The translations under genes and the position numbers were made by a program. Shown in pieces: positions 49,618-57,267 of a stretch of 64,000 nt of DNA (positions are counted from its first letter, which is position 1; each line of letters starts with the position of its first letter). The notes under the pieces are model-generated. The model made no database searches, was not told where the DNA came from, and saw nothing but the letters and a program-made list of their open reading frames with translations. Source of the DNA: Alsobacter sp045348435 (lineage in GTDB: Bacteria > Pseudomonadota > Alphaproteobacteria > Rhizobiales > Beijerinckiaceae); the NCBI RefSeq assembly GCF_045348435.1, contig NZ_CP157484.1, positions 1,860,001-1,924,000 of the forward strand, read 5' to 3'.

Positions 49618-51066
49618 ATGAGCAAGAGCGGCATGTTGTGGGGCGGCCGCTTCCGGCACCCGCCCGCCCCCGAGATGATGCGTCTGTCGCGGGCCGACGC
49701 GAGCTTTTTCCGACTGACGCCGTACGACATCGACGCCTGCCAGGCCCATGCGCGGGAGCTGGAGCGGGCGGGCCTTCTCGCCACCGCGGAACGTGAGGCG
49801 ATCTGCTCGGCGCTCACCGGAATCGCCCAGGATCACCGCGAGGGCAGGGCGCTCCCGATCGAGACCGACGAGGACGTCCACACCTTCGTCGAACGTCTGC
49901 TGACCGAGCGCCTGGGCGCGTTGGGCGGCAAGCTGCGCGCCGGACGCTCGCGCAACGACCAGGCCGCCAACGACCTTAAGCTCTTCTTGCGAGACGGCGC
50001 GCGGCTCCTGGCTCAGGACGTCATCGGCCTGCAAGAGGCGTTGGTCGCCCAGGCGAAGCTTCACATCGAGACCGTTGCGCCAGGATTCACGCACCTGCAG
50101 CCGGCGCAGCCCGTGAGCTACGCCCATCAATTGCTCGCGCACGCTCAGACGCTGTGGCGCGACGTCGAGCGCCTTCGCGACTGGGATCGGCGCGCCGCCA
50201 CGTCGCCGCTCGGCGCCGCCGCCATGGCCGGGTCCGCCATCGCGCTCCGCTCCGACCTGTCCGCAGCCGAACTCGGCTATGACGCGCCCTGTGAGAACTC
50301 GATCGACGCAGTCGGGAGCCGAGACCACGTCGCCGAGTTCGTCTTCGTGGCCGCCATGACCAACGTTCACCTGTCACGGCTGGCCGAGGAGCTGTTCCTG
50401 TGGTCGTCACGTCAGTTTGGCTGGATCGAGCTTCACGACTCCTACGCCACAGGCTCGTCGATCATGCCGCAAAAGAAAAACGCGGACATCGCGGAACTCA
50501 CGCGTGGCCGGGCGGCTCGCCTCATCGGCGACCTCGCGACCGTCCTGACCATGCTCAAGGGCCTGCCCTTCGCCTATAATCGCGACCTGTCCGAAGACAA
50601 GCGCGCCGCCTTCGACGCGCTCGACTCGCTGTTGGCGACCCTTCCCGCCCTAGCCGGCATGGTGGCCAGCATGACCGTTCGCGTCGACCGCCTGCTGGCG
50701 CAATCCACGGATGGCTTCACGCTCGCCACCGAAGTCGCCGACTGGCTGTCGCGCAGGGGCGTGCCGTTTGCGCATGCTCACGAGATCACCGGCGCGCTCG
50801 TCCAGGCCTGCGAGGAGAAGGGCGTTGGCCTCCAGGACCTCACGGCGGAGGAGCTCGCCGCCTTCGATCCCCGGCTCGACGCGACCCTCTTGCAGGCGCT
50901 GACCGCTCAGGCCGCCATCGCGGCCCGTTCGGGCCCGGGCGGAACAGCCCCGGCGCGCGTGCGCGAGCAGCTGGCGCGCCTCGAGGCCAGGCTCGTCGAG
51001 CAGCGCGCCTGGGCGGGCGCCTATGCCGGCCCGCGCCATTTCCCTGATCGAGACAAACCCGCATGA
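49618..51066 (+). CDS. argH: Argininosuccinate-lyase-like enzyme
   Basis: A 482-residue member of the fumarase/aspartase superfamily, ArgH branch. The signature GSSIMPQKKNADIAEL (with catalytic Ser) and GGKLRAGRSRNDQAANDLKLFLRD, PGFTHLQPAQPVSYAHQLLAHAQ are intact. Its position, co-transcribed with a polar amino acid importer and divergent from a LysR regulator, is unlike a housekeeping arginine-biosynthesis gene, so it may cleave another N-substituted aspartate; EDDS lyase is one known member of this branch. The ATG follows AGGAG. The stop overlaps the permease start by 4 bases. Confidence 0.85.
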   Translation: MSKSGMLWGGRFRHPPAPEMMRLSRADASFFRLTPYDIDACQAHARELERAGLLATAEREAICSALTGIAQDHREGRALPIETDEDVHTFVERLLTERLGALGGKLRAGRSRNDQAANDLKLFLRDGARLLAQDVIGLQEALVAQAKLHIETVAPGFTHLQPAQPVSYAHQLLAHAQTLWRDVERLRDWDRRAATSPLGAAAMAGSAIALRSDLSAAELGYDAPCENSIDAVGSRDHVAEFVFVAAMTNVHLSRLAEELFLWSSRQFGWIELHDSYATGSSIMPQKKNADIAELTRGRAARLIGDLATVLTMLKGLPFAYNRDLSEDKRAAFDALDSLLATLPALAGMVASMTVRVDRLLAQSTDGFTLATEVADWLSRRGVPFAHAHEITGALVQACEEKGVGLQDLTAEELAAFDPRLDATLLQALTAQAAIAARSGPGGTAPARVREQLARLEARLVEQRAWAGAYAGPRHFPDRDKPA

Positions 51067-51965
51067 GCCCGCCGTCTGTCGCGCCGGGCGCTCCCGTCGG
51101 CGCCTCGCCTTACGAAATCGCGCATCTCACCCATGTGCGGCCGAAGCACTACGGCCGGTGGATCGCCGCCGCGCTCGTGCTCGCCTGCTTTGCGGCTGTC
51201 GTGAAGGCGTTTGTCGAGGGGCAGATCGCCTGGGCCGTCGTGGGACAATTCCTCACCGCGTCGGCCATTCTCAGCGGCCTCGTCAACACGGTCGCCATGA
51301 CGGTGTGGGCCATGGCGCTCGGCGTAACGCTTGGCGTCCTGTTCGCCATCATGAAGATGTCGCCAAACCCGGTGCTGCGCTGGCTGGCGGGGTTCTACAT
51401 CTGGTTTTTTCGGGGCACGCCACTCCTGCTGCAACTGCTGCTGTGGTTCAATCTGGCGCTGGTGTTCCCGCGCATCGGCGTCCCTGGGCTCATCGAGTGG
51501 CGCACCGTGGACGTCATGACGCCCTTCATGGCGACGTTGCTCGGCCTTGGCATCAATCAGGGCGCGTACACGGCCGAGGTCGTGCGGGGCGGCATCCTGA
51601 GCGTCGATCTGGGCCAGACCGAAGCGGCCAAGACGATCGGCATGACGCGCCTGACGACGCTTCGCCGGATCGTATTGCCGCAAGCCATGCGGGTGATCAT
51701 CCCGCCGATCGGCAACGAGGTGATCAGCATGGTCAAGCTCACCTCGGTGGCCAGCGTGATCCAGTATTCCGAGATCCTGCGCAACGCGCAGACGATCTAT
51801 TTCGCGAACGCCCGGGTCATCGAACTCCTGATCGTGGCCGCGATCTGGTATCTGGCCGTGGTGACGGTGCTCAGCGTCGGGCAACACGTCCTGGAGCGCC
51901 GGTTCGCCCGTGGGGGCCGCACCCAGGCGCGGCCCGAAGCAGCGGCCGAGGGCGGGCCAGCATGA
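51063..51965 (+). CDS. Polar amino acid ABC transporter permease
   Basis: A 300-residue permease of the HisMQ/GltJK class. The central FFRGTPLLLQLLLWFNLALVFP segment and the EAA loop (AAKTIGMTRLTTLRRIVLPQAMRVIIPPIGNEVISMVKLTSVASVI) are typical. It has an extra N-terminal cytoplasmic stretch of about 35 residues. A single permease gene is present, so it probably works as a homodimer. Overlaps both neighbours by 4 bases. Confidence 0.92.
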   Translation: MSPPSVAPGAPVGASPYEIAHLTHVRPKHYGRWIAAALVLACFAAVVKAFVEGQIAWAVVGQFLTASAILSGLVNTVAMTVWAMALGVTLGVLFAIMKMSPNPVLRWLAGFYIWFFRGTPLLLQLLLWFNLALVFPRIGVPGLIEWRTVDVMTPFMATLLGLGINQGAYTAEVVRGGILSVDLGQTEAAKTIGMTRLTTLRRIVLPQAMRVIIPPIGNEVISMVKLTSVASVIQYSEILRNAQTIYFANARVIELLIVAAIWYLAVVTVLSVGQHVLERRFARGGRTQARPEAAAEGGPA

Positions 51966-52726
51966 CGCCCATGATCATCGCGCTGGACGTGCGCAAGACC
52001 TATGGTCCGCTCAAGGCGCTGGACGGCGTCTCCCTCGAGGTCGCCCGCGGCGAAGTGGTGTGCGTCATCGGCCCCTCCGGATCCGGCAAGAGCACTTTCC
52101 TGCGCTGCATCAACCAGTTGGAGCGCATCGATGGGGGCGCCATCTGGGTGAATGGCGAGCTGGTCGGGTATCGCAAGGACGGCGACCGCCTCTTCCCGCT
52201 GAACGATCGCGAGGTCGCGCGCCAGCGCCTGGCGAGCGGCATGGTGTTCCAGCGTTTCAACCTCTTTGCGCATATGACCGCACTGCAGAACATCATCGAA
52301 GGTCCGGTGACGGTCATGAAGCGGCCCCGCGCCGAAGCGGTGTCTGAGGCCATGGCGCTCCTGGAGCGCGTCGGCCTCTCGGACAAGCGCGATTCCTACC
52401 CGGCCGAACTCTCAGGCGGCCAGCAGCAGCGCATCGCCATTGCGCGAGCGCTGGCGATGAGGCCTGAGCTCCTGCTTTTCGACGAGCCGACTTCGGCGCT
52501 CGACCCCGAACTCGTGAGCGACGTCCTGGCTGTCATGCGCGACCTCGCCCAAGGCGGCATGACGATGGTGGTCGTGACCCACGAACTCGGGTTCGCGCGC
52601 GAAGTGGCGAGCCGGGTCGTGTTCATGGACCGGGGACGCGTTGTCGAGCAGGGTCCCCCCGCGACGCTTCTCTCCAACCCGTCCCACACCCGCACGCGCG
52701 ACTTCCTGGCCGCCGTGCTGCCCTGA
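51962..52726 (+). CDS. Polar amino acid ABC transporter ATPase
   Basis: A 254-residue GlnQ/HisP-type ATPase: Walker A GPSGSGKST, signature LSGGQQQRIAIARAL, Walker B LLLFDEPTSALDPEL and VVTHELGFAREVASRVVFMDRGRVVEQG. The ATG at 51962 overlaps the permease stop (ATGA). Provides energy for the importer in the lyase operon. Confidence 0.94.
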   Translation: MTPMIIALDVRKTYGPLKALDGVSLEVARGEVVCVIGPSGSGKSTFLRCINQLERIDGGAIWVNGELVGYRKDGDRLFPLNDREVARQRLASGMVFQRFNLFAHMTALQNIIEGPVTVMKRPRAEAVSEAMALLERVGLSDKRDSYPAELSGGQQQRIAIARALAMRPELLLFDEPTSALDPELVSDVLAVMRDLAQGGMTMVVVTHELGFAREVASRVVFMDRGRVVEQGPPATLLSNPSHTRTRDFLAAVLP

Positions 52727-52753
52727 ATACGACGCACGAACCTGGAGCCTCCC

Positions 52754-53590
52754 ATGAAGAAGACATTCGCCACCCTCGCCATCGTCGCCGTCGCCCTGGC
52801 GGCGGGCGGGTCGCTCGCAAGCGCGCAGACCGCGCCCGACAGGGTGAAACAGGCGGGCAAGCTCGTGATCGCCACGTTCCCGAACTATGCGCCCATCGCC
52901 TATAAGGAGCCCGCGACGAACACGCTGACGGGTTTCGACATCGACCTGGGCGAGGCGATCGCCAAGACGCTCGGCGTCAAGGCGGAGTGGCAGGAGATCG
53001 CCTTCGCGCAGATGTTGCCGTCGCTGCAGACGGGCCGCGTCGACATGGTGATGGCCGGCATGAGCGACCTGCCGAGCCGCCGCGAAGTGGCGGACTTCGT
53101 CGATTACATGAGCTCAGGGGCCCAGTTTTATACGATCACGGCCCTGGCTGGAGAGATCAAGTCCCCGGCCGACCTGTGTGGCAAGAGCGTGGGCGCAAGC
53201 CGCTCAACCAATTGGCCCCAACAGATCGCCGACTGGAGCAAGTCGAACTGCGAGGCGAACGGCAAGCCCGCCATCACAGTGGTGGGCACCGAGGGATCGG
53301 TCGATGCGCGCACGCAGCTGAAGACGCAGCGCCTGCAGGCCGCGGTGCAAGGCAACGAGACGCTCCCGTATTTCCAGAAACTCGAGCCGAACACCTACGT
53401 CCCGCTTGGAAAGGCGTTCACCCAGTCGCTCGTGGGCATTCCTTTCACCAAGGCCGAGAACGGGCTCCGCGACGCCGTCAAGGGCGCCCTCGAGAAGCTG
53501 CAGGCGGACGGCGTCTACGACCAGTTGCTCGCCAAATACGGTCTCCAGGACAACGCTCATAAGCCGATCTCGATCAATAAGGGCGAGTGA
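52754..53590 (+). CDS. Polar amino acid ABC transporter substrate-binding protein
   Basis: A 278-residue periplasmic binding protein of the HisJ/SBP_bac_3 family with a Sec signal (MKKTFATLAIVAVALAAGGSLASAQ). FPNYAPIAYKEPATNTLTGFDIDLGEAIAKTLG, EIAFAQMLPSLQTGRVDMVMAGMSDLPSRREVADFVDYM and LCGKSVGASRST are family landmarks. It supplies ligand specificity to the importer; likely ligand is an acidic or N-substituted amino acid, by inference from the lyase. G-C-rich inverted repeats follow the stop but without a T-run. Confidence 0.92.
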   Translation: MKKTFATLAIVAVALAAGGSLASAQTAPDRVKQAGKLVIATFPNYAPIAYKEPATNTLTGFDIDLGEAIAKTLGVKAEWQEIAFAQMLPSLQTGRVDMVMAGMSDLPSRREVADFVDYMSSGAQFYTITALAGEIKSPADLCGKSVGASRSTNWPQQIADWSKSNCEANGKPAITVVGTEGSVDARTQLKTQRLQAAVQGNETLPYFQKLEPNTYVPLGKAFTQSLVGIPFTKAENGLRDAVKGALEKLQADGVYDQLLAKYGLQDNAHKPISINKGE

Positions 53591-53856
53591 CGCCCGCCGC
53601 CGAGCCGCGGCGGATGGCTGGCCGTGCGGGCGTTCCTGAGGGCCTTGAGCAGACCCTTGGCGCGTCGTGAGCCCGCCGCCAGCAACGACGCGGAGGTCCG
53701 CTTCTGGCGCGAGGCGAACTTCCGCGAAAGCCGCTGCACGCGCGGGCTGGAACGGGCGAGCAGGATCGGCTGATGTGTGACGACATCCGCCAAACCAGAG
53801 GGCTTCCTTCCAAAGGCGGCCCCGATGCCCCCGCTCGCCAGTTTACGCGCTCGTCC

Positions 53857-55476
53857 TCACCCCTGCTTGGCTGCCGCCTTGGAGGCTTCGAAGGCGTCCC
53901 GGTACCCTCGTGCGATGGTCCGGACTCCTCGCCCGATATCGTCATAGGCCTCGTCGGGCAGGTTCGCCAACGAGACCCTGAGCGACCAGTCCGGAGCCGA
54001 GAAGCCGCCACCGTTCAGCAGCACGATGCCATGGGCTTCGGCCAGGCGGAACGCCAGGTCGAGCGGATGCACATGCGTCTTCAGATACTCGACCGCCTCG
54101 TCGCCGATGTTCTTGCGGGCCCAGAACTCGAAGTCGATCAGGCCATAATAGGCGTCGAAGTTCGGATTGGGGGCCAGCTGTAGCCCAAGCCCTTCGATCA
54201 GGGCCTTCGCCCGCCGGTTCACGATCTCCACGCAGGCCTTCTGATAGGCTTTCGAGGCGTCCATCATCTCCGACAGGGAGAACAGGCTCATCATGACCTG
54301 CTGCGGCAGCGAGAGACCGGCCGTGTGGTTGAGAGCCACGTCGCGGCTGTCGGCGACGATCCTGTCGATGAATTTGAGCTTGCGCGGCTCCAGGGTCAGG
54401 GGAGAGTAGCGCTTGTCGAGCGCCTCCAGATCGGCCGCAGGCAGCTGCGAGATCATGGTGTCGAAAATGTTGTCCTCGTGGACCGCGATCACGCCCAGGC
54501 GCCAGCCGGTGCATCCGAAATATTTCGAGTAGGAATAGACGCCGATCGTATTGTGCGGAAGTTCGCCGAGCAGGGACCTGAAATCGTCGACGAACGTTCC
54601 GTACACGTCGTCGGTGAGCAGCATCAGGTCCGGGCGCTTGGTCTTCACCAGGGTGGCGATCTTGGCGATCGTCTCCTTGCTCATCGCCATCCCGGTCGGA
54701 TTTCCGGGGTTCACGACGAAGAAGGCCTTGATGGACTTGTCTTCCAGCTTGGCGATCTCCTCGTCGGTGTACTGGAAGCGGTTCTCCTGCGGCGCCTTGA
54801 TCTGCACCATTTTGAGGTCGTAGTCCTCCAGGTGCGTCATCTCGAGATAGGGCGTGAAGATCGGCGTCCCGAGGGCGATGGTGTCGCCCGGGTGCAGGAG
54901 CCGGTTCGCCTTCAGGGTTTTGAAGATGTAGCACATCGCGGCCGTGCCGCCCTCGACCGCATAGAGGTCGAACTTGCCGGAGGGCCGCGGCTCGCCGCAC
55001 ATCGCCCACATCAGATACTCATGCACGATCCGCTCGTTGTGGACGAGCATCCGGTCGGGCACCGGATAGTTGTCGCCGATGATCGAGTCCACCAGCTCGT
55101 GCACGAAGGCGTCGCGATCGAAGGCGAACTTCTCCCCCGCGAAACGGACCGTCGCGGCGAGATGCTCGGCGCCCGGCATGCCCGCATGCTGGGCGAGCCA
55201 TGTGTCCAGCCGCGCCGCCACGCCGCTGGCCTGCGGCATGCCGCCGAGGCCGGCGGGATGGTCCATGACCCGCCGGCTTTCGGTCAACGCGAACAGGCCG
55301 AGAAGGAAGAAGGCCTCGCGCGGCTTGGTGGCGACCCAATTCGGATTGCCGCGGCCGGCGTTGAGGAATGCCGATTGCGTGGTCCGCGACGTCGCCTTGG
55401 CGAGGCTGATCAACTCGTCCTTGATCTCGAAAGGGCTGAGAGCTTCGAATTTCTTGAGCGTGAGGATGTCGGCCAT
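53857..55476 (-). CDS. asd: Bifunctional aspartate transaminase/aspartate 4-decarboxylase
   Basis: A 539-residue PLP enzyme of aminotransferase fold type I. The PLP lysine lies in YSYSKYFGCTGWRLGVIAV, with NPGNPTGMAMSKETI and LLTDDVYGTFVDDF as the substrate/cofactor segments, and a long N-terminal region (LTKKFEALSPFEIKDELISLAKATSRTTQSAFLNAGRGNPNW) particular to aspartate 4-decarboxylases. It converts aspartate to alanine and CO2, consuming a proton. The gene directly follows the aspartate:alanine antiporter, forming the classic decarboxylation/exchange pair. Confidence 0.93.
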   Translation of the reverse strand: MADILTLKKFEALSPFEIKDELISLAKATSRTTQSAFLNAGRGNPNWVATKPREAFFLLGLFALTESRRVMDHPAGLGGMPQASGVAARLDTWLAQHAGMPGAEHLAATVRFAGEKFAFDRDAFVHELVDSIIGDNYPVPDRMLVHNERIVHEYLMWAMCGEPRPSGKFDLYAVEGGTAAMCYIFKTLKANRLLHPGDTIALGTPIFTPYLEMTHLEDYDLKMVQIKAPQENRFQYTDEEIAKLEDKSIKAFFVVNPGNPTGMAMSKETIAKIATLVKTKRPDLMLLTDDVYGTFVDDFRSLLGELPHNTIGVYSYSKYFGCTGWRLGVIAVHEDNIFDTMISQLPAADLEALDKRYSPLTLEPRKLKFIDRIVADSRDVALNHTAGLSLPQQVMMSLFSLSEMMDASKAYQKACVEIVNRRAKALIEGLGLQLAPNPNFDAYYGLIDFEFWARKNIGDEAVEYLKTHVHPLDLAFRLAEAHGIVLLNGGGFSAPDWSLRVSLANLPDEAYDDIGRGVRTIARGYRDAFEASKAAAKQG

Positions 55477-55536
55477 AACTTACTCCTGAAACTCATGGAT
55501 CGGGACAGTAAGCCGAGGTGATGCGGTCGCTGCGGG

Positions 55537-57228
55537 TCACGCCAACAGCATGACCAGCACCATTCCCCAGATCGTCAGCAAGGTGTTCCCGACGGCGTAA
55601 GTCACCGTGTAGCCCAGGCCCGGGATTTGGCTCTTCGCGCGGTCGTTGATCATCCCGAGCGAGGCGGTCGTCGTCCGGGCGCCCGAGCAGCAGCCGAGCA
55701 CGATGGCGTCGTGGAAGCGGAAAACATATTTGCCGACATACATCGCCAGGATCAGCGGCACCGTGGTCACCGCCACGCCCCAGAGGAAGAGGCTGAAGCC
55801 GAGTTGCTTCAAGCCAGCCACGAAGCCTGGCCCGGACGCGATCCCGACCACGGCGATGAACACGTTCAAGCCCACCGAATTCATGAACCAGACCGTGGAC
55901 GACGGGATCCGCCCGAAGGTCGGGCGCACGGAGCGTAGCCACCCGAAGAAGAGGCCCGAGATCAGCGCCCCGCCCGACGTGGACAGGGTGAACGGCACGC
56001 TGCCGACCTTGTAGACGACCGCTCCCAGAAGGGCGCCGATGGCGATGGCCGCGCCGATGAACGCGACGTCCGCCACGTCGGTCGCCCGGTCCGGAACGCC
56101 CAGCATCTTCGTCGCGGACGCGATGTCCTGCGAACGCCCGACGATCGTGACGATGTCGCCCCGCTGCAACTGGGTGTCCGGCAGGATGGGAATATCGGTC
56201 GCGACAGCCCCACGGGTGATCTTGCGCAAATAGACGCCCCGCGCTCCGGGCGCTTTGGCGAGCTCGGCGAGGGTCTTTCCGTCGGCGAACTTGCTCGTGA
56301 CATAGACGTCGAGGCCCTCGGCGGGCACCGCGAGAAGCTCGCGGTCGTCGACCTCTTGAGCCCCGGCGCCGGCGAGGTTGACGAGCACATCGCGCCGACC
56401 CGCCAGGGCGACGACGTCGCCCGCCTGGATCACGGTGTCGGCGGTCGCATCGACGAGCTGGCTGTCGCGCCGGATGCGCTGGACGAACACCCTCTGGTCG
56501 GGGAGCAGCGCCTCGACCTCCTGCGCCGTCTTGCCCACGACCGGCCCGCCCTCGCGGACCCGGAAGGCGCGCAGTTCGAACTGGTGCCAGGCGGTGCCAG
56601 GACCGCCCAGCTGCTTCTTGGCCCCGTGCTCCTCCTCGTAGCGCTTGCAGGCGACCTCCAGATCGATGCCGAGAAGCGTCGGGCCGAGCAGGGCCAGGAC
56701 GATCGCCGAGCCGATCGTGCCGAAGAGATACGTCACCGCATAGGCGACCGGCATGGCGTCGAAGATCTTCTGGCTCTCCTCCGGCGGCAATCCAAGCCGG
56801 TTGATCGCGTCGGTCGCAAGCCCCATCGACGCCGAGATGGTCTGCGAGCCGGCGTAGAGGCCAGCGGCCGCGCCGACGTCGTAGCCGGCGATCCTTGCGC
56901 CGAAATAGGCGCCGCCCAGACAGAACACGCAGACGACCACCGCGAACAGCGCTTGCGGAATCCCGTCCTTGGCGATGCCTCGGACGAATTGCGGTCCAAC
57001 CCCGTAGCCGATGGCGAACAGGAACATCAGGAAGAAGGTCGGCTTGAGGGGCCCGGTGATCTTGATGTCGAGCTGGCCGATGATCACGGCCGCGATCAGC
57101 GTGGCGGTCACCGCCCCAAGGCCAAGGCCTTTGTAGGTGAACGAGCCGAAATAGTATCCGAACGCCAGGGACAAGAAGATCGCGATTTCCGGATAGCTGC
57201 GAAGGGTTTGAACGAACCAGTCGGTCAT
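55537..57228 (-). CDS. aspT: Aspartate:alanine antiporter AspT
   Basis: A 563-residue inner-membrane protein of the aspartate-alanine exchanger family. About five N-terminal helices, two central TrkA-C (RCK_C) domains (residues about 200-370; FELRAFRVREGGPVVGKTAQEVE and VTSKFADGKTLAELA), then about five C-terminal helices with GALISGLFFGWLRSVRPTFGRIPSS and GCCSGARTTTASLGMI. It exchanges external aspartate for internal alanine electrogenically, so with the decarboxylase it generates proton-motive force. Sixty bases separate the two genes. Confidence 0.94.
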   Translation of the reverse strand: MTDWFVQTLRSYPEIAIFLSLAFGYYFGSFTYKGLGLGAVTATLIAAVIIGQLDIKITGPLKPTFFLMFLFAIGYGVGPQFVRGIAKDGIPQALFAVVVCVFCLGGAYFGARIAGYDVGAAAGLYAGSQTISASMGLATDAINRLGLPPEESQKIFDAMPVAYAVTYLFGTIGSAIVLALLGPTLLGIDLEVACKRYEEEHGAKKQLGGPGTAWHQFELRAFRVREGGPVVGKTAQEVEALLPDQRVFVQRIRRDSQLVDATADTVIQAGDVVALAGRRDVLVNLAGAGAQEVDDRELLAVPAEGLDVYVTSKFADGKTLAELAKAPGARGVYLRKITRGAVATDIPILPDTQLQRGDIVTIVGRSQDIASATKMLGVPDRATDVADVAFIGAAIAIGALLGAVVYKVGSVPFTLSTSGGALISGLFFGWLRSVRPTFGRIPSSTVWFMNSVGLNVFIAVVGIASGPGFVAGLKQLGFSLFLWGVAVTTVPLILAMYVGKYVFRFHDAIVLGCCSGARTTTASLGMINDRAKSQIPGLGYTVTYAVGNTLLTIWGMVLVMLLA

Positions 57229-57267
57229 GATGTCACCCGTTCAGACGAGTACTGCGATCAGCATCGC

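Noticed and set aside
53591..53856. G-C-rich inverted repeats after the amino acid binding protein gene, considered as a terminator
   Set aside because: Stems can be drawn (CCGCC...GGCGG and CGCCCG...CGGGCG) but no T-run follows, so a Rho-independent terminator is not supported.
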